5,632 bases of DNA from Verrucomicrobiota bacterium (GTDB taxonomy: Bacteria > Verrucomicrobiota > Verrucomicrobiia > Limisphaerales > UBA9464): positions 1-5,632 of the forward strand of contig CANGMO010000184.1 in NCBI GenBank assembly GCA_947454295.1, in the 5' to 3' direction. Below, one piece after another: positions 1 to 5,597 of the stretch. Every line of letters begins with the position of its first letter. Positions within the stretch are counted from its first letter, which is position 1. Under the pieces are notes generated by a model. It was given only the letters and a program-made list of their open reading frames with translations, searched no databases and was not told the origin of the DNA. The translations under genes and the position numbers were made by a program.

Positions 1-161
1 ACAACGACGTGGTCCTGGGAACCGGTCAGCTGGACTGGTCGGCGATCCTCAAGACGGCGCGTGAGACCGGCGTGAAGTGGTATTTCATCGAGGATGAAGC
101 CGCGACCGCTCCCACTCAGATTCCCGAGAGTTTGAAGTACCTCGAGAACGTTCGCTGGTAA
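1..161 (+). CDS. Sugar phosphate isomerase/epimerase-like protein, C-terminal fragment
   Basis: This is the 3' end of a gene that begins before the window; 52 codons are visible (first full codon at base 3) and it stops at TAA 159-161. The visible residues include VVLGTGQLDW, then KWYFIEDE and QIPESLKYLENVRW at the very end. This reads like the last strand and helix of the xylose-isomerase-like TIM barrel found in the sugar phosphate isomerase/epimerase (AP endonuclease family 2) superfamily, where a G-x-G-x-(L/V)-D-W segment and a late F-(I/V)-E-x-(D/E) strand recur. That superfamily includes sugar isomerases, epimerases and some dehydratases; the substrate cannot be told from this fragment. 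A strong terminator follows 24 bases after the stop. Family assignment is from recognised pattern only, on a short fragment. Confidence 0.72.
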   Translation, partial: NDVVLGTGQLDWSAILKTARETGVKWYFIEDEAATAPTQIPESLKYLENVRW

Positions 162-185
162 GCCGCTGAATTCCGAATCTATCCA

Positions 186-220
186 CGCGGGGATCCGGTC
201 CATCCGGGTTCCCGCGTTTT
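186..220 (+). terminator. Rho-independent terminator after the isomerase-like gene
   Basis: Bases 186-198 can pair with 204-216 to give an uninterrupted 13-bp stem: CGCGGGGA pairs with TTCCCGCG, continuing through TCCGG with CCGGG, with two G-T wobbles. The loop is the five bases TCCAT at 199-203. The stem is followed at once by TTTT (217-220) and then CGTTTC, the layout of an intrinsic terminator. It ends the upstream gene and isolates the beta-propeller gene starting at 281. The T-tract is interrupted after four bases, a mild weakness. Confidence 0.82.
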
Positions 221-280
221 CGTTTCAACCCGGAAGCGCGTTTCGTTGCCAGGCACGGGAACTCCCGGAAGGATTCCCCA

Positions 281-1852
281 ATGATCGCTCCTGCCGAAGT
301 TTCCCCCCGCCGGTTGCGCCTTTGGCCCGCGGTGGTGGTGCTGCTGGGGGCGGTGGTTGCGATTGCCGTGATCCGCTCCGATGCGGCGAAGACATTCCAG
401 CAACGCAATCTTTCAACGCTGAGCGCTGCGGCCGTCACCCTGGGCGTGCTGCTCCTGTGGTGGCTCCTCGGCTCCGGGGTCCGTTGGAAGACTCGATTTG
501 TCGGCCTGCTCTGGATCCTGATTCTGCTCGGCGGTGGTGTGGCGATGTTTCGCATTCGCGGAGTGAGCGGCGATCTGGTTCCGATTCTGGAACCTCGCTG
601 GCGTGGCTGGCACCTGGCGGGTCCTGGCCCGGAGTCAGCGTCAGCGCCGAACCCTCCGAAGCCGGCGCCTTCCGCCGCCAGCACGATTGCCTTCCCCCAA
701 TACCTCGGACCCACCCGGGACGGACTCCTTCCGCCGCCGTCACGCGCGTGGTCGACGAATTGGACCGCCCGTCCCCCCGAGGTCGTCTGGAAGCATCCGA
801 TTGGAGCCGCGTGGAGCGGCTTCGTGATTGCCGAGGGTCGGGCGTGGACTCAGGAGCAGGATGGGGAACAGGAGTTGGTCACCTGCTACGATCTCGCCAC
901 GGGCGCCCGCCTGTGGACGCATCGAGATTCGGCCCGATACGCCACGACCATTGCGGGCGAGGGACCGCGCGCGACGCCCACCTTAAATGGCGGACGCGTG
1001 GTGACGCTGGGGGCCACGGGAATCCTCAACTGCCTGGATCGGGTCACGGGCGACATCCGCTGGAGCCGGGAGCTGCAAAAGGAACTCAACGCCGGGATGC
1101 CGGGATGGGGATTTGCCAGTTCGCCGCTCATTGTGGATGGCCTGGTGATCGTGATCGCCGGCGGATCCAACGACCGTTCAGTTGCCGCCTTTGACCTGGA
1201 AACCGGTGCGCTGAAGTGGGCCGGTGGTTCCCATGGGGCGAGCTATAGTTCCGCGTCGATTGCCACCCTGGCGGGCGTCCCTCAGGTGCTTGCCTTCAAC
1301 TCGAGCCATCTCACGTCCCACAACCCCGCAACCGGCGCTGTGCTGTGGGATCATGCGTTTGGAAACAGCCAGCCGCACGTTGCGATGCCCGTGGTCCTCG
1401 GTACGAATCAGGTGCTGATTTCCGCCGGATACGGCATGGGTGCGGAGCTGGTTGACGTGTCACGCCAGGCCAATGGTGGGTTGACCAATCGTTCCGTTTG
1501 GCTGTCCAAGAAGCTGAAGGCGAAATTTGCCAACGTGTTTGCGCGTGGGGGATTCGCCTATGGACTGGATGACGGCATCCTGGCCTGCCTGGATCTGCGG
1601 GACGGTTCCCAACGCTGGAAGGAAGGGCGCTATGGCCACGGGCAGGGCCTGGTGAGCGGCGAGTGGTATCTGCTGATGGCGGAATCCGGTGAACTGGTGC
1701 TTCTCCATCCCACGCCCGACGGGGCGGGGGAGCTCGGGCGTTTCCGGGTGTTCTCCTCCAAGACGTGGAATCCGATCGCGGTCAGCGGCAACCTGGTGCT
1801 GGTTCGAAACGACCTGGAGGCTGCCCTGGTGCGGTTGCCTGAAATTCCCTGA
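281..1852 (+). CDS. Membrane-anchored PQQ-like beta-propeller protein
   Basis: A 523-residue protein. Three hydrophobic helices lie near residues 15-32, 45-66 and 73-92. Arginines before helix 1 and the R-W-K-T-R segment between helices 2 and 3 fit an N-inside topology, placing the rest outside the cytoplasm. A Pro/Ala-rich linker (about 113-135) leads to FPQYLGPTRDG and a beta-propeller. At least five copies of the PQQ/BamB-type blade signature D-x-x-T/D-G-x-x-x-W are visible: YDLATGARLW (203-212), LDRVTGDIRW (252-261), FDLETGALKW (304-313), HNPATGAVLW (347-356) and LDLRDGSQRW (437-446). Such domains occur in BamB-like scaffolds and quinoprotein dehydrogenases; proteins of this plan are frequent in Planctomycetota and Verrucomicrobiota and mostly uncharacterised. 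No complete set of PQQ-binding or c-type haem motifs (CxxCH) is visible, so an enzymatic role is unsupported. The start is set by the Shine-Dalgarno GGAAGGA at 267-273, seven bases before ATG. It looks monocistronic and faces nth tail to tail. Confidence 0.88.
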   Translation: MIAPAEVSPRRLRLWPAVVVLLGAVVAIAVIRSDAAKTFQQRNLSTLSAAAVTLGVLLLWWLLGSGVRWKTRFVGLLWILILLGGGVAMFRIRGVSGDLVPILEPRWRGWHLAGPGPESASAPNPPKPAPSAASTIAFPQYLGPTRDGLLPPPSRAWSTNWTARPPEVVWKHPIGAAWSGFVIAEGRAWTQEQDGEQELVTCYDLATGARLWTHRDSARYATTIAGEGPRATPTLNGGRVVTLGATGILNCLDRVTGDIRWSRELQKELNAGMPGWGFASSPLIVDGLVIVIAGGSNDRSVAAFDLETGALKWAGGSHGASYSSASIATLAGVPQVLAFNSSHLTSHNPATGAVLWDHAFGNSQPHVAMPVVLGTNQVLISAGYGMGAELVDVSRQANGGLTNRSVWLSKKLKAKFANVFARGGFAYGLDDGILACLDLRDGSQRWKEGRYGHGQGLVSGEWYLLMAESGELVLLHPTPDGAGELGRFRVFSSKTWNPIAVSGNLVLVRNDLEAALVRLPEIP

Positions 1853-1871
1853 ACCGAGTTCGGAAGTCCGA

Positions 1872-2525
1872 TCACCCGCTGATCGCGGAGGGACACAGCA
1901 CCCGGAGTTCGCATGCCGCACAGTCGGGATTTCTGGCAAAGCAGCGCCGCCGCCCGTGCCAGATCAGGCGGTGACTGAACACTGTCCATTCTTCCCTCGG
2001 AACAAGCGGCACCAGGGCCGACTCGATCTTCACGGGGTCTGTCGCCGCGGTGAGCTTCAACCGCTGCGAGAGGCGGGCCACATGGGTGTCGACCACGATT
2101 CCCTCATTCAGGCCAAAGGCGTTTCCAAGCACGACGTTGGCGGTCTTGCGGCCGACGCCATCCAGCGCGATCAGCGCTTCCAGGGAGCGCGGCACCTCCC
2201 CGCCGTGTTGGTCCACGAGGGCGCGGCAGGCGGCCCGGAGATTCCGCGCCTTGCTGCGAAACAGGCCGATGCGCCGGATGTCCTGCTCAAGCACCCCGGG
2301 CTCCGCATCGGCGTAGTCCCGCGCCGACCGGTACTTAATAAAGAGGTCGGCCGTCACCCGGTTGACCTGCTTGTCCGTGCACTGGGCGGACAGCACCGTG
2401 GCGACCAGCAGTTCGAGTGGGGATGCATACACCAGCTCGCAGTGGGCATCGGGATGCGCCCGGCGCAGTGCGTCCCGGATCCGGTCCGCCCGCGTCTGGC
2501 GTGCGGCATTGGTTTCTCGCGGCAT
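1872..2525 (-). CDS. nth: Endonuclease III (DNA glycosylase/AP lyase)
   Basis: A 217-residue protein, close to the usual length (about 210). Endonuclease III excises oxidised pyrimidines and cleaves the resulting abasic site by beta-elimination in base-excision repair. The family motifs are in order: LSAQCTDKQVN (45-55); the helix-hairpin-helix LDGVGRKTANVVLGNAFG (121-138) carrying the catalytic lysine K127; VVDTHVARLSQRL (144-156) with the catalytic aspartate D146; and the C-terminal 4Fe-4S loop C195-x6-C202-x2-C205-x5-C211, the exact E. coli spacing. All catalytic and cluster residues are intact, so it should be active. The start is supported by AAGGA (plus-strand bases 2532-2536) six bases upstream of ATG. 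It is transcribed divergently from the pilT-like gene across a 113-bp spacer and converges on the propeller gene with a 19-bp gap that shows no obvious terminator. Confidence 0.97.
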   Translation of the reverse strand: MPRETNAARQTRADRIRDALRRAHPDAHCELVYASPLELLVATVLSAQCTDKQVNRVTADLFIKYRSARDYADAEPGVLEQDIRRIGLFRSKARNLRAACRALVDQHGGEVPRSLEALIALDGVGRKTANVVLGNAFGLNEGIVVDTHVARLSQRLKLTAATDPVKIESALVPLVPREEWTVFSHRLIWHGRRRCFARNPDCAACELRVLCPSAISG

Positions 2526-2595
2526 CGCGAATCCTTACGACGCCCCGGCCCGGCCGGCAACCGGTCCCGCACCGCCCTTTTTCCGCAACTTCCGC

Positions 2596-2613
2596 CTTGC
2601 GTGCATTCGCAAG
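2596..2613. repeat. Perfect inverted repeat in the nth/pilT divergent spacer
   Basis: CTTGCG (2596-2601) and CGCAAG (2608-2613) are perfect reverse complements separated by the six bases TGCATT. The repeat sits 26 bases upstream of the pilT-like ATG, at the edge of the only AT-rich patch in the spacer, and overlaps the proposed -35 and spacer of the pilT promoter. It could be an operator for a dimeric regulator of either divergent gene, or a small hairpin. Six-bp arms can arise by chance, so function is inference. Confidence 0.4.
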
Positions 2614-2626
2614 TGTAAACTATCGT
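2597..2626 (+). promoter_or_regulatory. Possible promoter of the pilT-like operon
   Basis: TTGCGT (2597-2602) as a -35 and TATCGT (2621-2626) as a -10, 18 bases apart, give a weak housekeeping-sigma promoter (3/6 and 4/6 matches to the E. coli consensus). An alternative -10 is TAAACT at 2616-2621. Transcription would begin around 2632-2634, only a few bases before ATG 2639, in keeping with the absence of a Shine-Dalgarno sequence. The base composition change from GC-rich to AT-rich just before the gene supports a promoter here, but the exact hexamers are uncertain. Confidence 0.35.
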
Positions 2627-2638
2627 ATCATCACTTCC

Positions 2639-3760
2639 ATGGAAACCGTTCCATCCCAATCACGGCTTTCTTCCCTGCTGGCGTGGTGTGAAGCGGCGGG
2701 TGCCTCGGATGTGCATGGACGCGGGGGCTGGCCGTTCCAGATGCGGGTGCATGGCCGCCTGGCCGAGGTGCCCGCCGAGCGGTTTCCAGCCCCGGATGAT
2801 CTGACGTTGAACTCCTGGTTCCTCGACTGCTTTTCCCCCGGGCTGGTGGCCCGCGTGATTTCGTCGCCCGAGTTGGACGCCAGTTTCCAGCACGGGGCGA
2901 TCCGCTATCGCGCCAACTTCAGCAAGCAGCGCGGCACTCAGTCCTTTTCGTTCCGGGTGGTGCCGCAGCACCGGCTCGGACTCGGCCCGCTGCAGCTGCC
3001 TGAGTCGCTCACCGACCTGGTTCGTGAGCCGCGCGGGCTGATCCTCGTCACCGGCCCGACCGGGCAGGGGAAGAGCACGACCCTGCGTGCCCTCATCCAG
3101 CATCTCAACGAGGCCGAGGCGCTCCGCATCATCACCATTGAGGATCCGATCGAGTACCTCTTCACCGATGCCCGATCCCATTTCGAGCAGCGCGAAGTGG
3201 GACTCGATACGCGATCCTTTGCCGATGGCATCCGGAACGCGATGCGACAGGATCCGAATGTCATTTTCGTGGGGGAGATCCGGGATCGCGACAGCATCTG
3301 GGCGGCGATGCAGGCGGCGGAGACCGGACATCTGGTTCTCACCACGTTGCATGCCGATTCGGTGGCCCAGGCCATCGGCCGCATCCGTGAATTCTATCCG
3401 GCCGACGAGCACGCCAACATCAGTTCGCTGCTGGCGCGAAATCTGAACAGCATCATTTGCCAGCGGCTGATTCCAAATCTCGCCGGCACGCGGACTCCGT
3501 GCCTCGAGATCATGCGCCGCGATGCAGGCACGTCCCAGGCGATCCTGGAGAACGACCTGCACCGCCTCACCGGAATCATCGAGGCGGCGAATCACGTCGG
3601 CATGCATTCCTTCGACCAGTACCTGCAGGAATTGCTGGCGGCCGGGGTGGTTTCCGAGGAGACGGCGCGCGCCTTTGCGGTCAACCGCCACCGGCTGGAA
3701 CTCGCGCTGCGCGGCATCCACACCCACCAGCCGATCCTGAGTCCCGATTCCAACCGCTGA
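2639..3760 (+). CDS. PilT/PilU-family type IV pilus retraction ATPase
   Basis: A 373-residue cytoplasmic hexameric-type secretion ATPase, the usual PilT/PilU length. These motors depolymerise type IV pili to drive twitching, adhesion or DNA uptake. The N-terminal domain (about 1-110) includes GASDVH and FQMRVHGRLAEV, matching the family's ASD(L/I)H and (I/M)RVDG segments. The RecA-like core has Walker A GPTGQGKST (139-147; K145), Asp box TIEDPIEY (166-173), Walker B RQDPNVIFVGEIRD (203-216) with catalytic E213, and His box LTTLHADS (234-241) with H238. All are intact. The C-terminal GMHSFDQYL (321-329) resembles PilU (GMQTFDQ-like) more than the AIRNLIRE motif of classical PilT, which is not evident, so no symbol is given. 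An in-frame extension back to 2417 exists, but it overlaps nth and has no family similarity; ATG 2639 gives the canonical N-terminus. No Shine-Dalgarno is seen. It heads a three-gene operon (5- and 6-bp gaps), yet no other pilus genes are in view. Confidence 0.94.
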   Translation: METVPSQSRLSSLLAWCEAAGASDVHGRGGWPFQMRVHGRLAEVPAERFPAPDDLTLNSWFLDCFSPGLVARVISSPELDASFQHGAIRYRANFSKQRGTQSFSFRVVPQHRLGLGPLQLPESLTDLVREPRGLILVTGPTGQGKSTTLRALIQHLNEAEALRIITIEDPIEYLFTDARSHFEQREVGLDTRSFADGIRNAMRQDPNVIFVGEIRDRDSIWAAMQAAETGHLVLTTLHADSVAQAIGRIREFYPADEHANISSLLARNLNSIICQRLIPNLAGTRTPCLEIMRRDAGTSQAILENDLHRLTGIIEAANHVGMHSFDQYLQELLAAGVVSEETARAFAVNRHRLELALRGIHTHQPILSPDSNR

Positions 3761-3765
3761 CTCCC

Positions 3766-4467
3766 ATGCTCCTGATCCTGCGCATCGTGTTCACCGGTCT
3801 GTTTGTTGGAATGCTCGCGCACGCCGCCGCGGCAGCCCATGCCAACGAGGCCAATGATCTTGGAAATGCCGGGAATTTCGCTGCGGCGGTGGTTCTGGGA
3901 ATTGCCGCGTCGGCGACCTGGGCGCCGGTGCTTGGCGAAGCGGTGGCGGGTCCCATGACGGGAACGCTCACGGATGGATCGGTCTCCCAGGACACCACAA
4001 GGCTGATTCGCTGGACGCGTCGGCTCGAGCTCCGGGGCTGGCGTCGGACGGTGGTGTTTCTGGCATTCATTGAGGGCGTCCGGCATCCGCTTTTGCCGGC
4101 GGCGTTTATCATCGGCATGAACAACGCCCGTCCCGGCACCTGGTTGGAACGCGTCTTCAGCCTCGAAGTGTATCGCTTCAACAACGTGGCCAACTGCGTG
4201 CGTGCCCACGACATTCTCAAGCTGCGGCACGACATCGATCCCGGCCTGCATCGCGAGCCCGAGGTCAATCTGAGCATCCGGGCTCATCTCCGTGAGCCGC
4301 GTCCCGAGCCGGCAATTCTTCCCGTGCCGGATGCGGCGCCGCCACCGCCACTGCAGCGGAACGCGCGGATCCGTCTTTTTGCCACGGCGTTCTCCGGTGC
4401 GCCGGATGCAGAGCTATCCGGGCCTCAGGCGCCGAAGCCACCGGAAGAGACCCAACCTCCATCCTGA
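3766..4467 (+). CDS. Uncharacterised membrane protein in the pilT-like operon
   Basis: I do not recognise this 233-residue protein. Residues 2-24 form a hydrophobic segment ending in an Ala-rich AHAAAAAHA stretch, which could be a first membrane helix or a signal peptide cut near AHA-NE. A second hydrophobic stretch lies at about 36-56 (FAAAVVLGIAASATWAPVL), and a weaker one at about 109-118 (LLPAAFIIGM). The middle, roughly 84-155, looks most constrained: RRLELRGWRRTVVFLAFIEG, then NNARPGTWLERVFSLEVYRF (119-138), then NNVANCVRAHDILKLRHDID (139-158). The tail from about 178 is Pro-rich and probably disordered. ATG 3766 is chosen because it lies 5 bp after the pilT-like stop (TGA-CTCCC-ATG) and begins the hydrophobic segment; there is no Shine-Dalgarno, so coupling to pilT translation is likely. 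The open frame extends further upstream, but inside pilT. Context suggests a membrane partner of the ATPase or simple co-transcription; this is inference. Confidence 0.8.
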   Translation: MLLILRIVFTGLFVGMLAHAAAAAHANEANDLGNAGNFAAAVVLGIAASATWAPVLGEAVAGPMTGTLTDGSVSQDTTRLIRWTRRLELRGWRRTVVFLAFIEGVRHPLLPAAFIIGMNNARPGTWLERVFSLEVYRFNNVANCVRAHDILKLRHDIDPGLHREPEVNLSIRAHLREPRPEPAILPVPDAAPPPPLQRNARIRLFATAFSGAPDAELSGPQAPKPPEETQPPS

Positions 4468-4473
4468 GACCCC

Positions 4474-5109
4474 ATGTTCGTGTTTCTCAATCGGGTGATG
4501 AAGGCGCTGGTGATCGGTCTATGGATCGCCGCCGGGGCATGGGTTTGGAGCCAGCGCGAAGTCGGGCGTCCGTTGCTGGACTACTATCAGGTCTGGCACG
4601 ATTGCGGCTACCAGGAGCCGCCGCCCCTGCCTCGGATTGAGGGAACGGTGGAACGGGTTCTGGCGCCTTCCACGATGGTATTCCGCGATACGGGTGGCGC
4701 TCTCTTTACCGTGGGGCTGATCGGCTGGGTCGGACCGGATCCGACGAAGACGCCGCCCAAGGTCATGAAGTCGTGGTCGACCTCCATGGTGGAGGTGTTG
4801 AGCCCGCGGCTGGTCGGCCAGCCGGCGCACGTGGGATATACCCAATTGCAGACCAACTGGGTTGGTTACCCGGCAAAGCCCTACCGCACCGGCACCGGGT
4901 ATCTGTATCTCGGAACGAACTCGGTGAATTTCGCCGCGGAACTGGTGGCAGAGGGGCGAATCGAAATGACACCCCAGGCATTGCAAGTCCTGCCGCTGCG
5001 CGAACAGATCGCCTTCCGGGTGGCGGTGCGTCAGGCCGCCGCACGACGGGATGCCACCAATGCGGCGCCTCAGGAAGCGGCCATTCGCCCCGGCGGTCAG
5101 CGATTCTAG
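4474..5109 (+). CDS. Membrane-anchored protein with degenerate SNase-like (thermonuclease fold) domain
   Basis: A 211-residue protein with one N-terminal membrane helix (about 8-25, followed by WSQREVGRP), then a soluble domain. Residues 55-85 (IEGTVERVLAPSTMVFRD, then ALFTVGLIGW) and 136-165 (KPYRTGTGYLYLGTNSVNFA, then AELVAEGRIEM) follow the order and spacing of the staphylococcal-nuclease OB fold, whose members read G-x-V-x-x-V-x-D-G-D-T, then V-R-L-x-G-I-D-x-P, then Y-G-R-x-L-A-Y-V-Y and N-x-x-L-V-x-x-G. The family's D-G-D-T is A-P-S-T here, the R in R-L-x-G-I-D is G81, and the acidic site residues are missing. If related, it is probably catalytically dead and may be a binding domain. The similarity is by eye and moderate. 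It starts 6 bp after the preceding stop (TGA-GACCCC-ATG), without a clear Shine-Dalgarno, and is the last gene of the operon. The C-terminal 35 residues look disordered. Confidence 0.75.
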   Translation: MFVFLNRVMKALVIGLWIAAGAWVWSQREVGRPLLDYYQVWHDCGYQEPPPLPRIEGTVERVLAPSTMVFRDTGGALFTVGLIGWVGPDPTKTPPKVMKSWSTSMVEVLSPRLVGQPAHVGYTQLQTNWVGYPAKPYRTGTGYLYLGTNSVNFAAELVAEGRIEMTPQALQVLPLREQIAFRVAVRQAAARRDATNAAPQEAAIRPGGQRF

Positions 5110-5175
5110 GCTGCCCGCGCGGGGATGGCGAACGAGAGGGTGGGGGGAGAATGCCGCCGGAATCCAGCGGGTGCC

Positions 5176-5475
5176 TCAGGCGAAGTCGTACACGACGACC
5201 TTCTTGCAGACGCGCTTGAAGACCTTCTCGACGAATTCGATGTGCAGGGGATGGACCTGGTAGTCGTCCTGGGCCTGCTTGCTGGGGAACACCAGGTTCA
5301 GGGCCACCTGATACGACTGATCGACCACGGGACGGTGGCTGCCGACCATCTTGCCAGCGTGAAAGGTGAGAACTCCGGGAATGGGCCGCAGGTACTTCTC
5401 GCAGCCGGCGAGGAGCTCGTCGGCTGCGGTCGGATTTGCGGGATCGGTCCAGAAAATGACGACGTGAGAGAACAT
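5176..5475 (-). CDS. Dabb (stress-responsive alpha/beta-barrel) domain protein
   Basis: A 99-residue protein consisting of a single Dabb domain, a small dimeric ferredoxin-like alpha/beta barrel first described in plant stress-responsive proteins and common in bacteria. The hallmarks are visible: MFSHVVIFWT at the N-terminus (family MxxHVVLFK), IPGVLTFHAGK (32-42), a central strand YQVALNLVFPSKQAQDDYQV (55-74), HPLHIEFVEKV (75-85; family HPxHxxFV), and the final strand KKVVVYDFA (91-99; family KVVVxD). The family has no single assigned reaction; members include an olivetolic acid cyclase, but most bacterial ones are uncharacterised. The start is fixed by the canonical N-terminus. No Shine-Dalgarno precedes it; the upstream bases are pyrimidine-rich. 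It converges with the pilT-like operon over a 66-bp gap and diverges from the gene at 5598. Confidence 0.93.
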   Translation of the reverse strand: MFSHVVIFWTDPANPTAADELLAGCEKYLRPIPGVLTFHAGKMVGSHRPVVDQSYQVALNLVFPSKQAQDDYQVHPLHIEFVEKVFKRVCKKVVVYDFA

Positions 5476-5483
5476 GCGGCGGG

Positions 5484-5513
5484 AGGTTAGGAGGGGCGTG
5501 CCGGGGAATCCAA
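5484..5513 (-). promoter_or_regulatory. Possible promoter of the Dabb gene, close to the start codon
   Basis: Read on the minus strand, TTGGAT (plus bases 5508-5513) is followed after 18 bases by TAACCT (plus bases 5484-5489), and then by eight bases before the Dabb ATG. Each hexamer matches the housekeeping-sigma consensus at only 3/6, but spacing is right and there is no better candidate nearby. Transcription starting about seven bases after the -10 would place the 5' end at or next to the ATG, a leaderless message. This would explain the missing Shine-Dalgarno sequence. Confidence 0.32.
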
Positions 5514-5562
5514 GCCGAATGCGGAGGCGAAGGAGGTCGCCGACATAAGTTTGGCTGCCCCC

Positions 5563-5591
5563 TTGAACCCGGGCGGAACACTTCCTACGTT
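5563..5591 (+). promoter_or_regulatory. Possible promoter of the gene starting at 5598
   Basis: TTGAAC (5563-5568) and TACGTT (5586-5591) are separated by exactly 17 bases, the optimal housekeeping-sigma spacing, with 4/6 and 3/6 consensus matches. Only six bases lie between the -10 element and ATG 5598, so transcription would begin at or beside the start codon. As with the Dabb gene, no Shine-Dalgarno sequence is present. Confidence 0.42.
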
Positions 5592-5597
5592 GCGCGC

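Noticed and set aside
1853..1871. Possible terminator between the convergent propeller and nth genes
   Set aside because: Only a four-bp stem (TCGG-AAGT-CCGA) can be drawn and no T-tract follows on either strand.
1689..2618. Long plus-strand open frame (309 codons) opposite nth and overlapping the propeller gene
   Set aside because: It is antisense to a fully conserved endonuclease III and overlaps the end of the propeller gene in another frame; no domain pattern is visible.
2417..2638. In-frame upstream extension of the pilT-like gene (74 more codons)
   Set aside because: It overlaps the start of nth on the other strand, has no family similarity, and crosses the spacer that must hold the promoters; the canonical N-terminus begins at 2639.
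2660..3727. Long minus-strand open frame (355 codons) opposite the pilT-like gene
   Set aside because: The plus strand encodes an unmistakable ATPase with intact motifs; long antisense frames are common in GC-rich coding DNA and this one shows no recognisable motifs.
3592..4287. Minus-strand open frame of 231 codons opposite the unknown membrane protein
   Set aside because: Without homology support, the plus frame is preferred because it has tight operon spacing, a hydrophobic N-terminus and ordinary composition; the minus frame has none of these.
5110..5175. Possible bidirectional terminator between the pilT-like operon and the Dabb gene
   Set aside because: There are GC-rich self-complementary bits such as CCCGCGCGGG, but no stem with a usable loop followed by a T-run; termination here may be factor-dependent.
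4763..5581. Minus-strand open frame of 272 codons across the operon end and the Dabb gene
   Set aside because: It runs antisense to the SNase-like gene and in a different frame over the Dabb gene; its Arg/Pro/Ser-rich composition is typical of a GC-rich shadow frame.
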